NCBI GenBank assembly: GCA_040904765.1
Contig: JBBDST010000011.1
Coordinates: forward strand, 1 to 50,366
DNA length: 50,366 nt
Direction: 5' to 3'
DNA from: JBBDST01 sp040904765
GTDB lineage: Bacteria > Actinomycetota > Nitriliruptoria > Nitriliruptorales > Nitriliruptoraceae
Shown here: positions 7,744-16,637 of the stretch, one piece after another
How positions within the stretch are numbered: the stretch's first letter is position 1
Layout: each line of letters begins with the position of its first letter
The notes under the pieces: generated by a model
The model's input: only the letters and a program-made list of their open reading frames with translations
The model's database searches: none
What the model was told of the DNA's origin: nothing
Made by a program: the position numbers and the translations under genes

Positions 7744-9476
7744 GAGCCAGCGCGGCCAGCAAAGCCACGAATCAAACCCGACTCATGCCGGATCGGAATC
7801 TGTGGCGTATGCACCAGCCAACGTTCTGAGCCGATGCCGGAGTCAAGCACCAGATGTTCATCGGTGGCCCCACTGGTATAGCCAAGGCTACTTACCACCA
7901 CAGCGGCTTCGGGCGCCCGAACAAACACGGTGAAGCCAAACCCTGCACGCAGATAGTCGTCAAGCAGGATGACTTTGCTGGTACCGGCGGGAACGAGCTG
8001 TGCCTGCAGCTCTTCGGGTTCGGTTACGGTTTCACCATCGTAAAACCACAGGTCAACACTGACGTCATCCGTAGAAACATTGGTAAGCAACAGTCGCTCG
8101 CTGCGACGATCACTGCGTGGGCCAGAAACGACCCACAGTGCGTCAGGCGACTGGCCAGCCTGCAACGCGATGCCGCGTGGTTCTTCCCCGCCAGCAAGGT
8201 CGCTTCCCAAGGTTAGGTACACGGCTGGACTGTCGGTTCGTCCACTTAATCCGGCGATTGTTACGCCAGCGGGAAACGTTTCAGTCAACAAGATCCGACG
8301 AATTGACCGAGGGGGAATGCTTACTTCAGCCAGACCTTCAGGTGGCGTTGCCCCGTCTGGTGTATGCAGAACCAAATCGACCCGTGCGGCAGCGTCAGAC
8401 ACGTTGGTCAACCACAACCAACTCGTTGTTTCGTCACTGTCGAAACTGGCCGCGGCGGCATGCACAAACCGCCGTTCACCGAACGTGTCTGTAGAAGCTT
8501 CGGTTTCTTCAACGAGGGAACGTTCCCGTGGCAGCACCGGCAGCAAACTCATCCCGCGAGTTGCTCCTCCGGTAACTGCAGCGAACACGCTGCCTTCAAC
8601 GGCAACCCGACCGGCGAGTACATCGATCTGGGCGCCGACGTCGGTTAGTTCGGGCAGCACATCGTTGACAACCGTCTCATACACCGAAAACGGTGAGATG
8701 CTTACGTTGCTCAACACCGCCGGTGCTTGGATGCCCTCTGCGGTGAAGAATTCCACTGACACGGATGCTGAGGACGGATACGGGTTGGCGATGCGCAGTC
8801 GTACGTTGGCGCCTTCTGCCGTGGAGAAGCCGGGCGCGACAAAACCGTAGGCGCTCGTTGTCTGACACGGGCCGGCCAGCGTTGCCGGAATCGGGTCACC
8901 TGGAAGCGTCCAGATGCGCGACACAGTGACCGGCGGGCCAGACCATGACACTTCAACGTATGTTGCTTCAGCATGATCGGTAACGGTGTAGCGAATTTCA
9001 CTGGCTGCATCGGTTTCGTAGGTCGTGCGTTTTACTTCTGCGGCCTCAACAAATTCGCGGATAAGCACCGAACCGATGACATCCCACTGTGCATCGGGCC
9101 GGGTAATCACCAATTCAACACCGGCTGCGTCGCGAGTTTGCGGAAGATAGGCCTCGGCAGATTCACCGTCAGTTACGTCTTCTGCAGCGAACAGTTCATC
9201 GTCGAGCACTTCCTCGGCAGGCTCTACGCTCAACACAGACGTATCTGCAGCGGCTTCTTCTACGTCACCAAAGATGGGACGCAGCACGGCGTCTGCACCG
9301 CCGATCCCGGCCGTACACACCCAAGAACCGCCGCTGGGGGAAAGTGCCACGACCGGTTCAGTTGCCGGATCGGTCGCCGCTTGGTTGGGTACGACTATGT
9401 CAAGCATCAGCACAGTTGCGGCAACTGCCACCAGAGCTATGACTCCTTCAATCTGTTTGTTGCGGCGCCACATCAT
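7740..9476 (-). CDS. DUF5719-like secreted/anchored protein
   Basis: The 578-residue protein begins MMWRRNKQ with a hydrophobic segment at about residues 11-29 and no cleavage motif that I can see, so it is probably an N-terminally anchored extracytoplasmic protein. The rest is beta-rich, with repeated modules built around LTNVS, LRIANPYP and related Leu-Thr-Asn segments, resembling the repeated beta domain of DUF5719 proteins. In streptomycetes a DUF5719 gene sits between a large glycosyltransferase gene and the metallopeptidase gene, as here. Function is unknown. Its ATG overlaps the stop of the upstream glycosyltransferase gene by four bases (9473-9476), which suggests the two products act together, perhaps at the cell surface. 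Confidence 0.75.
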   Translation of the reverse strand: MMWRRNKQIEGVIALVAVAATVLMLDIVVPNQAATDPATEPVVALSPSGGSWVCTAGIGGADAVLRPIFGDVEEAAADTSVLSVEPAEEVLDDELFAAEDVTDGESAEAYLPQTRDAAGVELVITRPDAQWDVIGSVLIREFVEAAEVKRTTYETDAASEIRYTVTDHAEATYVEVSWSGPPVTVSRIWTLPGDPIPATLAGPCQTTSAYGFVAPGFSTAEGANVRLRIANPYPSSASVSVEFFTAEGIQAPAVLSNVSISPFSVYETVVNDVLPELTDVGAQIDVLAGRVAVEGSVFAAVTGGATRGMSLLPVLPRERSLVEETEASTDTFGERRFVHAAAASFDSDETTSWLWLTNVSDAAARVDLVLHTPDGATPPEGLAEVSIPPRSIRRILLTETFPAGVTIAGLSGRTDSPAVYLTLGSDLAGGEEPRGIALQAGQSPDALWVVSGPRSDRRSERLLLTNVSTDDVSVDLWFYDGETVTEPEELQAQLVPAGTSKVILLDDYLRAGFGFTVFVRAPEAAVVVSSLGYTSGATDEHLVLDSGIGSERWLVHTPQIPIRHESGLIRGFAGRAGS

Positions 9477-12400
9477 GTTTGCTGACCCCCAAGAGGCTGT
9501 CCGTGAGGATACGACCGTGCGAATTCTGGTGGGCGCAGCGCCAGTGAGATTGTGAGCAGCAAGGCAAACAGCTGACCTGCGACGGTCAAACCGCGGGCAG
9601 TGTCACCAAGATAGCTGATGCGCACTTGGCCAGGATCAAGGCTGGTGAATGCAACCAGCGGTTCCGTGCGGGTACGCGTATCGCCTTGCGCGTTAGAGGC
9701 GGCCCACAGTCCGTCGTTGAACTCGGCAATTTTTATCTGCTCACCTTCGCCAACTGTGCCCACAAACACACCAGAGTCCTGCTGCTGCAACAACCGCCAG
9801 TCCGCTGGTTGTTGCCCATCGCCGGGACGTCCAACAACGGCGTAGGGATGCCAGGTTGTGATCGCATACACCGCACCTGCTGTGACTGGACGCGGCTCAG
9901 CATCGCGTTGACGTGACAACGCAGCAAGCAAGTCAACATCGTCAACATCGGGGGGGATAACGATGAACCGAACGCCGGCTTCACCCAGACGGGTCGCTGC
10001 TGACGGGTCGGTGCTTTGCACTAGTTCTTGTACATCTGCTGCGATCGTGCGTCGTGCTGCATCGTTGAACGGCACACCGTAGGACGTCATGGTTACGCCG
10101 GTTCCCGCCGACACATCCCAGGCAATGCCGGTCTCGTCGGGACGCAGCATAAGGACCCGAAACGGTTCGGTTTCGGCGGCGGTTGTGATGTAAGACGGCA
10201 ACGACGATTCGGTGTCGTGATAGGCGTCCAACGGGTGCCAGATGAGTTGGCCAGCCATCAGTAAAATAGTGCTTGAAACACCAAGCGCCGCTAGTCCTGC
10301 AGCGATCTGTCGCCAGCCAAACGCGTGCTGTGACAGACGAATCTGGGCGTTCGCAAACGCGACGGCAAACAGTCCTGCAAAGGCGCCTGCGGTGATAAAA
10401 AGCCCGATACCTGGCCAGACTGGGCCACCAACACGGTCAAGCATCCAGGCGAGCGCAACACCCATCAGGGCTAGCGACCACAAGAAGAACACCAGGCGAG
10501 ATGCGCGCTGTACGCCTAATGCAAACCCCAACCCACCGGCCAGTAGAAACCCGATGCCAGCGACCACACCGCTGATCCCAGGAAGGACAGGCATAAACAA
10601 GATCCACTGCCATGCGGCTGCGTCGTAGCTTTCACCGGCAATGAATGCAGCGCCTGAGGTGAACACGTCGATCGACCAGGGGAACAGCAGTACGAACGGT
10701 GCCAAGGTGGCGACCGATATGCGGATAGTGAGCGCACGACGCCATGCCTTGTCCGTAATCCGCAGTCTTGCCAGCAGCAACGTGGCAACTCCGGCTACGA
10801 CTAACGCGACTAGCACAAACGGTTCAAACGCGGCAGCGAGTGCCCCTAGAAGTGCGGCAGCGGCCACACTTCGCCAGGCTGTTGCTGCGGTAGTTGGAGG
10901 CCGGGTCAGTGACAATCCGACCAGCACAAGGCCGGGGAGTGCAGCAAACACAATCAGCGCTGAGAGCCGTCCTTCTGTCAGTGCTGCGATGAGTGGCGGT
11001 GAAAGCACATAGGCGGTGGCGGCAACGACGCGTGCGGGGCGGCGTTGGGAGTATTGGTGTGCGAGCCGCAGTGCAAACACCCACGCCATTACAACCGGCA
11101 GCACGAGGGCAAGGCGTGAGGCTACGTAGGCTGAGTTGAACACGAGAAGCTGCAGGAAGCCCAACACGGCTTGTGCGGGTGAGGGTGACTGGCTGGTGCC
11201 AAACGCGGCGGCTTCATTCCAACCGGAGGCGTACGCCGACAAAAATGCGGCGCCGTTGGTTGGCCAAGGAGCAAACTCGCCCCCACGTAACACGCCGGGT
11301 TCAAGTAGGGGCCACAGTCCAACAATCAGTAGCACGGCCAGCGCCACTGATGCGCTGCGGGTTGGGCGTTTGATAATCGGCGTGAGGAGCCACCAGGCGC
11401 GCTTTGCGACGGGATGGGTGAACGGGACGGGCATGTCCGTCTTGGAGGTCGTATCGGAACTTCCACCGATCCATTCACCGAGCACTTCGATGTAGGACTG
11501 AAGACGCGGCATGATGCGGCCAAACAATGCCAAGATCTCTCGGTCGCTGCGGACCCGCCGTTGTTGGACGACACGGCGTAAACGTAATGTGTCTGGCAGC
11601 ATCACGATGTTGGCTACCCATGCACGGGCGGTGTCGGTGGCGTCGCTGAAGCGTCGGGTCATTACAAACCCGGTGATTTTTATCAGACCAAAAACCGCAT
11701 ACAGCACCAACACGGGCAGCAGGCGGCTCAGGGTATAATTCTTCAGCAGGGTCGCTAAGGCGTTTCGTTCGGTGAGGAAACGCACCGATACGTTTTTGTC
11801 GTCACGGTCAGTTGTTTGCGCTGTTCCTCGGTGGCGACCGATGGCGCCAGGGACCACTTCGACGTCGTAGCCGTACAGCCAAAGACGCCAACACAGGTCA
11901 AGGTCGTCACGAAACGCGAGGTAGCGCGTGTCAAAACCGCCGATTGCGTCAAGGGCGGAGCGTCGCAGCAGCATGCCTGCCGTGGACACAAAGAGAGTGG
12001 TGCTGTCCAAATCGTGCTGGCCTTGATCGAGTTCATTGTCATCAAGGTCACTGTCAGCTCGGCCGGTCAAATCGATTGTCCAACCAAGCGAGTGCAGTAC
12101 GGCTGGGTCGTGCCAGTCCACCAGTTTTGGTCCGACCGCCCCCAAACGTGGATCTGCAGTGAGTGCGTCCACAAGCAGATCGAGCGCATCTGGTGCAAGT
12201 TCAAGATCGTCGTGCAAAAGCAGCACGAGATCATCTGGCGTGGTCGTGTCAGCGTCGATGGCGTAGGCGACTGCAAGCCCAAAACCGACGTTTTGTTCGG
12301 CAATGATCAACTGTTCGGAACCGTAGCGTGCCAACAGTTCTGCAGTAGTTCCGTCATCGCTGGCGTTGTCAACCACGGTCAAGTTCACATTTGGATAGCG

Positions 12401-12502
12401 CATCGCATCGACGGCAGCGAGTGTTCGCGCTAGGTCTCGACCTGAGTTGTGGCACACCAATACCACCCGAACAAGCGGAGTGGAGGTCGTTGCGGTGCTC
12501 AA
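9473..12502 (-). CDS. Glycosyltransferase family 2 fused to polytopic membrane region
   Basis: The N-terminal 250 residues form a GT-A glycosyltransferase of family 2. They have the VVLVCHNSG opening strand, VVDNASDDGT, a DD dyad in LLLHDDLELAPD for metal and nucleotide-sugar binding, and a RDDLDLCWRL segment. A first membrane helix follows near residue 275. From about residue 375 to 760 there are many hydrophobic segments, then a large soluble domain and a final hydrophobic helix before the C-terminus. Total length is about 1009 residues. A longer frame begins at 12556, but GGGAGG six bases before the TTG at 12502 and the family N-terminus favour that start. The likely job is transfer of a sugar to an envelope acceptor; the substrate is unknown. 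It is coupled to the DUF5719-like gene. Confidence 0.85.
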   Translation of the reverse strand: MSTATTSTPLVRVVLVCHNSGRDLARTLAAVDAMRYPNVNLTVVDNASDDGTTAELLARYGSEQLIIAEQNVGFGLAVAYAIDADTTTPDDLVLLLHDDLELAPDALDLLVDALTADPRLGAVGPKLVDWHDPAVLHSLGWTIDLTGRADSDLDDNELDQGQHDLDSTTLFVSTAGMLLRRSALDAIGGFDTRYLAFRDDLDLCWRLWLYGYDVEVVPGAIGRHRGTAQTTDRDDKNVSVRFLTERNALATLLKNYTLSRLLPVLVLYAVFGLIKITGFVMTRRFSDATDTARAWVANIVMLPDTLRLRRVVQQRRVRSDREILALFGRIMPRLQSYIEVLGEWIGGSSDTTSKTDMPVPFTHPVAKRAWWLLTPIIKRPTRSASVALAVLLIVGLWPLLEPGVLRGGEFAPWPTNGAAFLSAYASGWNEAAAFGTSQSPSPAQAVLGFLQLLVFNSAYVASRLALVLPVVMAWVFALRLAHQYSQRRPARVVAATAYVLSPPLIAALTEGRLSALIVFAALPGLVLVGLSLTRPPTTAATAWRSVAAAALLGALAAAFEPFVLVALVVAGVATLLLARLRITDKAWRRALTIRISVATLAPFVLLFPWSIDVFTSGAAFIAGESYDAAAWQWILFMPVLPGISGVVAGIGFLLAGGLGFALGVQRASRLVFFLWSLALMGVALAWMLDRVGGPVWPGIGLFITAGAFAGLFAVAFANAQIRLSQHAFGWRQIAAGLAALGVSSTILLMAGQLIWHPLDAYHDTESSLPSYITTAAETEPFRVLMLRPDETGIAWDVSAGTGVTMTSYGVPFNDAARRTIAADVQELVQSTDPSAATRLGEAGVRFIVIPPDVDDVDLLAALSRQRDAEPRPVTAGAVYAITTWHPYAVVGRPGDGQQPADWRLLQQQDSGVFVGTVGEGEQIKIAEFNDGLWAASNAQGDTRTRTEPLVAFTSLDPGQVRISYLGDTARGLTVAGQLFALLLTISLALRPPEFARSYPHGQPLGGQQT

Positions 12503-12646
12503 ACTGTGCCTCCCACAGCAGGGCGAACTGGTGCAGATGCACAAATGTGTCATCACGGCTGGGGTGACGTTATCGCGAAACTGCGTCGCGCCCTACATCA
12601 AGCCTGACCGAACGTCCGGGGCGATGCTTGGCGCCACTGGCACAGC

Positions 12647-12913
12647 TTAGGCGGAGTAGCGCTTCATCCGACGGCGTTCACGTTCGGACAGGCCACCCCA
12701 AATACCGAAGCGTTCGTCGTTGACCAGCGCATGTTCGAGACAGTCGTTACGCACCGGGCAGGCTGTGCAGATGCGTTTTGCTTCCCGGGTCGATCCACCC
12801 TTTTCCGGGAAAAACGCTTCGGGATCCGCATCCAAACATTTAGCTTCAAGCACCCAAACACGGTCATCAGCATCGAGGGCAAGCTTAGTTGTGAGTTCGG
12901 ACAACACCGACAC
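12647..12913 (-). CDS. WhiB family iron-sulfur regulator
   Basis: WhiB proteins are small actinobacterial regulators that hold a [4Fe-4S] cluster and act with the principal sigma factor. The four cysteines are at residues 26, 49, 52 and 58 (C, then CxxC-x5-C), followed by the GIWGG turn at 70-74 and a basic tail (ERERRRMKR) that would touch DNA. The product is 88 residues. The start is a GTG at 12913 because GAGGAG lies five bases upstream; an upstream start at 12943 has no such site. Synteny with Rv3260c (WhiB2, needed for cell division) suggests a WhiB2/WhmD-type protein, but the subgroup is inferred. A promoter candidate lies at 12963-12991. Confidence 0.93.
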   Translation of the reverse strand: MSVLSELTTKLALDADDRVWVLEAKCLDADPEAFFPEKGGSTREAKRICTACPVRNDCLEHALVNDERFGIWGGLSERERRRMKRYSA

Positions 12914-12962
12914 GAAAACTCCTCGATCGCGCAAGTTGCACACTGGTAATTACAACGGTGTC

Positions 12963-12991
12963 ATCTTTACCGATTTTTGCAGTCAGGTCAA
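12963..12991 (-). promoter_or_regulatory. Candidate promoter for whiB
   Basis: On the minus strand TTGACC (12991-12986) is followed after about 16 bases by TAAAGAT (12969-12963), a reasonable pair of -35 and -10 elements. The predicted start of RNA, near 12955, leaves a leader of about 40 bases before the GTG at 12913. The -35 element overlaps the last codons of fbiC. An 8-base palindrome GTAATTAC at 12946-12953 lies just downstream of the -10 element. This is a reading by eye and no other evidence supports it. Confidence 0.35.
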
Positions 12992-15600
12992 GTCTTGGCT
13001 ATCAAAGTTTGCCTTTTTGTTTGGGTTTGATCTTCGTCAACGAACTCATACAGGGTCGTGCGCTGCTTTGGGATCCGGCCGACCGAACGGGCCGCCTGGC
13101 CAAGTTCTTCCACTGATCGACGCACACCGTGAGATGAACCGGCCATCCGCGAAATAGTTTCCTCCATTAGCGTGCCACCAAGATCGTCACAGCCACCGTT
13201 CAACATCTGCGCTCCCCGCTCAAGTCCAAGCTTCACCCAAGAGACCTGCACATGGTCGATCGCGCCTTGCAGCAATAGGCGAGCTACGGCATGCACTCGC
13301 CGGTCTTCTTCAACGGTCGACCCGGGACGTGCGATCCCAGCCAGATAGATCGGCGCTAACTGGTGCACAAACGGCAGCGGCACAAACTCGGTGAAGCCGC
13401 CAGTCTGTTCCTGCAGGCGACGAAGCAGTTTGATGTGTGCAACCCAGTGATGCGGTTCGTCCACATGTCCGTACATCATCGTGGATGAGGACGGTAAGCC
13501 GACCTCGTGCGCGGTGGTGATGACCTCGATCCACTGGCTTGCGGGCAGTTTGCCTTTGGTTAAAACCCACCGGATCTCATCGTCAAGAATCTCGGCAGCA
13601 GTTCCGGGTATCGACCCAAGCCCACGCCGTTTCGCTTCGGTCAACCACTCGCCAACCGAGATGCCAAGCCGGCTTGCTCCGTTCACCACTTCCATCGGCG
13701 AGAACGCGTGAATGTGCATCTGCGGCACCCGTTCACGTACCGCATCAAGCACGGCAAAATAGTAGTCGCCAGGCAGATCAGGATGGATTCCACCTTGCAT
13801 ACACACTTCGGTTGCCCCCAGCGTCCAGGCTTCTTCCACCCGGTCAGCAATCTGAGTGAGTGACAGCATGTAGGCATCGGGGTCATCTCGACGCTGCGCA
13901 AAAGCGCAGAACCGGCAACCCGTGTAACACACGTTGGTGAAGTTCAGATTGCGATTCACTACAAAGGTCACAACATCCCCGACAGCCGCCGCGCGCACCT
14001 CATCAGCTGCCTGCGATAACGCGTCAAGTTCAACTCCGGTCGTGTCAAAAAGCAGCAGTGCCTCAGCGTCATTAAGCACTGTGCCTGACTGGGCTTTCGC
14101 TAACGCGTTGGCAACGTCACGGCGAATGGTCGTGCGGGCGAGAGCTTCAATCCGCGGCGCATTGGCAGCTAGCACCCCATTAGCAATGACATGCACGTCC
14201 CCAAACACGGCGCGATGCACGTCATCGTCTTGCAAAGCGGAACGGGCATTTCGCCCATCGGCGGCTGAACTGTCAGCTTCATCGCCGGAAATCACCGCCG
14301 TAATTGCTTCAGACACAACGCCCGACTGCACGACTGGGTCCTGCCACGGCTGGCCCGTTGGTGCACTGTCAGCAACAGCAAGCCCAGCTGGGTCCATCAC
14401 GGCCGCAACGACGCTACGCATCCGCCCGGCAAGCCACGGATCTGGGGTGAGCGCAAACTCGGGGTAGACGCACAGTCGTTGTGTCAGGGTGAAACCTGCT
14501 GCCTTGGATGCCTTGGCAAGTTGAGCCAGTTGAGGCCATGGCGCTTCGGGGTTCACATGATCGGGTGTCACAGGTGACACGCCACCCCAGTCGTCGATGC
14601 CCGCCTCAAGCAGACGCGGGTAGGCCTCACCGGAAAGATTCGGTGGTGCCTGCAGATGAACGGTGGGTCCTAGCACGATCCGCGATACCGCAATCGCAGC
14701 CAACAACTCGTCTAAGGAGGGTTCTTTCGCGTCACGCATTGCCGTGCCTGGCTTGGCCCGAAAATTCTGGACGATCACTTCCTGGATATGGCCGTAACGG
14801 CGGTGTGCGTCGCGCAACGCAAACACCGTCTGGGCCCGTTCGATCAGCGTTTCGCCGATCCCGATCAGCAATCCTGAGGTGAATGGGATCGACAACCGGC
14901 CTGCGTTTTCGATTGTTTCCAGCCGCACTGTCGGATCTTTATCGGGCGCCCCAAAATGCGCCTGGCCACGTTCCAACAGACGTTCAGAGCTCGACTCCAG
15001 CATCATCCCCATCGACGGCGATACTTGTTTTAAGGTGGCCAGTTCTGCCCAAGTCATCACACCCGGATTCAAGTGAGGCAGCAGCCCTGTTTCTTCGATC
15101 ACGGCGATCGCGGCTGCCCGAAGATATTCAAGGGTGGTGTCATAGCCGCGCGCATCCAGCCACTCTTTGGCGGCCGGGTAACGCAGCTCAGGGCGATCTC
15201 CCAACGTAAACAGTGCCTCGGTGCAACCTTGCTGTTGGCCTTGCCGCGCGATCGTCAGCACTTCATCAATCGACAGGTATGCCGGGATTTGTTTTTTCGG
15301 TGCTGTCGCAAACGTGCAGTAGCCGCACGTGTCCCGGCATAGGTGCGTGAGCGGAATAAACACTTTGCGCGAGTACGTCACCCGCTTAGTGCCGTCAGGG
15401 GCGCGGCCATACCCGCCAGACTGAAACCATGGGGCCGCATCACGAACCCGTGAGGCAACCGCCACAAGACGTGTCAGGTCATCGTCGCGCGCACTAAACA
15501 AAGCGGCGACTTCCGCCTCCGACAAACTGCGTCCCTCTTCGGCTCGATGCAACGCACGCGGCAGTGTGCGCTGTGCAATCTCCCGAGTGAACTCTGCCAT
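12988..15600 (-). CDS. fbiC: F420 biosynthesis protein FbiC (CofG-CofH fusion)
   Basis: FbiC makes the deazaflavin Fo from tyrosine and a ribityl-uracil precursor, using two radical-SAM centres. The 870-residue protein shows both. CofG-like CxxxCxxC cysteines are at residues 88, 92 and 95 (CRDTCGYC), and CofH-like ones at 558, 562 and 565 (CYTGCRFC). The CofG half comes first, as in actinobacterial FbiC. A linker of low conservation lies at about 430-520. The ATG at 15600 has GGAGAG just upstream. The gene diverges from fbiA across 89 bases, so Fo synthesis and its later conversion steps are encoded together here, unlike in Mycobacterium tuberculosis, where fbiC is remote from fbiAB. Confidence 0.96.
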   Translation of the reverse strand: MAEFTREIAQRTLPRALHRAEEGRSLSEAEVAALFSARDDDLTRLVAVASRVRDAAPWFQSGGYGRAPDGTKRVTYSRKVFIPLTHLCRDTCGYCTFATAPKKQIPAYLSIDEVLTIARQGQQQGCTEALFTLGDRPELRYPAAKEWLDARGYDTTLEYLRAAAIAVIEETGLLPHLNPGVMTWAELATLKQVSPSMGMMLESSSERLLERGQAHFGAPDKDPTVRLETIENAGRLSIPFTSGLLIGIGETLIERAQTVFALRDAHRRYGHIQEVIVQNFRAKPGTAMRDAKEPSLDELLAAIAVSRIVLGPTVHLQAPPNLSGEAYPRLLEAGIDDWGGVSPVTPDHVNPEAPWPQLAQLAKASKAAGFTLTQRLCVYPEFALTPDPWLAGRMRSVVAAVMDPAGLAVADSAPTGQPWQDPVVQSGVVSEAITAVISGDEADSSAADGRNARSALQDDDVHRAVFGDVHVIANGVLAANAPRIEALARTTIRRDVANALAKAQSGTVLNDAEALLLFDTTGVELDALSQAADEVRAAAVGDVVTFVVNRNLNFTNVCYTGCRFCAFAQRRDDPDAYMLSLTQIADRVEEAWTLGATEVCMQGGIHPDLPGDYYFAVLDAVRERVPQMHIHAFSPMEVVNGASRLGISVGEWLTEAKRRGLGSIPGTAAEILDDEIRWVLTKGKLPASQWIEVITTAHEVGLPSSSTMMYGHVDEPHHWVAHIKLLRRLQEQTGGFTEFVPLPFVHQLAPIYLAGIARPGSTVEEDRRVHAVARLLLQGAIDHVQVSWVKLGLERGAQMLNGGCDDLGGTLMEETISRMAGSSHGVRRSVEELGQAARSVGRIPKQRTTLYEFVDEDQTQTKRQTLIAKT

Positions 15601-15689
15601 TATCTCTCCTGGGCGTGACAGGCCACAACCTACCGACCCGAACTATCTCTAGGATTGCACTTGCAACCGTAACAACACAAGGTGAACAG
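15601..15689. promoter_or_regulatory. Divergent fbiC/fbiA intergenic region
   Basis: The 89 bases between the two start codons must hold the control signals for both directions, unless either gene is read from elsewhere. They include the fbiC ribosome binding site (AGGAGAG, near 15603-15609), the fbiA site AAGGTG, and a TTGCAC/TTGCAA pair near 15654-15666. I see no convincing -35/-10 pair in either direction. Confidence 0.4.
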
Positions 15690-16637
15690 ATGATCACAGT
15701 GCTAGCGGGAGGCGTTGGTGGCGCCCGCTTCTTAAATGGCCTTGTTCGCGTCGTAGATCCCAAAGACATTACGGTGATCGTGAACGTCGGCGACGACCTT
15801 GACTGGCTCGGTTTACGCGTCTGTCCTGACCTGGACACAATCACCTACACGCTTGGTGGGGTTGTAAACCCTACAAACCAGTGGGGGCGCGCAAACGAAC
15901 AGTTCACGGTGCGTGACGAACTGGCACGTTTTGACCACCCCGACTGGTTCACGCTCGGCGACCGCGATCTGGCATTGCACCTACACCGAACCAAGCTGCT
16001 CAACGACGGGGTGCCCTTAAGTGCCGCCACAGCCATGATTACCGCTGCTTTTGGTGTCGAGGTCCGCCTGCTGCCCGCAACCGACCAGAAGGTTGAGACA
16101 CGCATCGTCACTACGGACGGTGATGACCTGCACTTTCAGGAATATTGGGTGCGTGACCGCGCCCGCGCGCAAGTCGCCAACATTCGATTGCATGGGGCGA
16201 TCAATGCAACCCCTGCACCGGGAGTATTGGATGCTTTGATCCACACGGATGCGATCCTTTTTGCTCCGTCAAACCCGGTCGTATCAATTGGCACCATCCT
16301 CACTATTCCCGGGATCCGCGACGCCATAAAACGTTCCACGGCACCGGTTATTGGCGTCTCCCCCATCATCAACGGCAATGTCGTGCGCGGTATGGCTGAC
16401 CGCCTGCTGCCCGCACTCAACACGCCGGTCACCGCCGCAGGTGTCGCCACCTTGTATGAGGGACTGGTGAACGGCTGGATTATCGACACGAGCGACAAAA
16501 TGCTCGTCGACACGATCACCCAAACGGGTGTTACCACGATTGCGACCGACACGGTGATGGACACACCCGCACGGGCTGCTGCGTTGGCTACACGCTGTCT
16601 TGAACTTGCAGACTACGTTGCAGCTTCGCCCGCATGA
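15690..16637 (+). CDS. fbiA: FbiA/CofD 2-phospholactate-type transferase
   Basis: FbiA/CofD joins Fo to an activated three-carbon phospho-acid (phosphoenolpyruvate-derived in actinobacteria) to give dehydro-F420-0 or F420-0. The 315-residue protein starts with the family N-terminus MITVLAGGVGGARFL, then shows NVGDD, PDLDT and the WFTLGDRD segment, and later PSNPVVSI and SPIINGNVVRG. All of these line the active site in the family. An upstream start at 15615 is possible, but ATG 15690 has AAGGTG a few bases upstream and matches family starts. The last four bases overlap the start of fbiB as ATGA, so the two enzymes of consecutive steps are coupled. Confidence 0.96.
   Translation: MITVLAGGVGGARFLNGLVRVVDPKDITVIVNVGDDLDWLGLRVCPDLDTITYTLGGVVNPTNQWGRANEQFTVRDELARFDHPDWFTLGDRDLALHLHRTKLLNDGVPLSAATAMITAAFGVEVRLLPATDQKVETRIVTTDGDDLHFQEYWVRDRARAQVANIRLHGAINATPAPGVLDALIHTDAILFAPSNPVVSIGTILTIPGIRDAIKRSTAPVIGVSPIINGNVVRGMADRLLPALNTPVTAAGVATLYEGLVNGWIIDTSDKMLVDTITQTGVTTIATDTVMDTPARAAALATRCLELADYVAASPA

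Noticed and set aside
8080..8850. 256-codon plus-strand frame opposite the DUF5719-like gene
   Set aside because: Ser/Thr/Arg-rich and lacking a start signal; antisense to a gene coupled to its neighbour.
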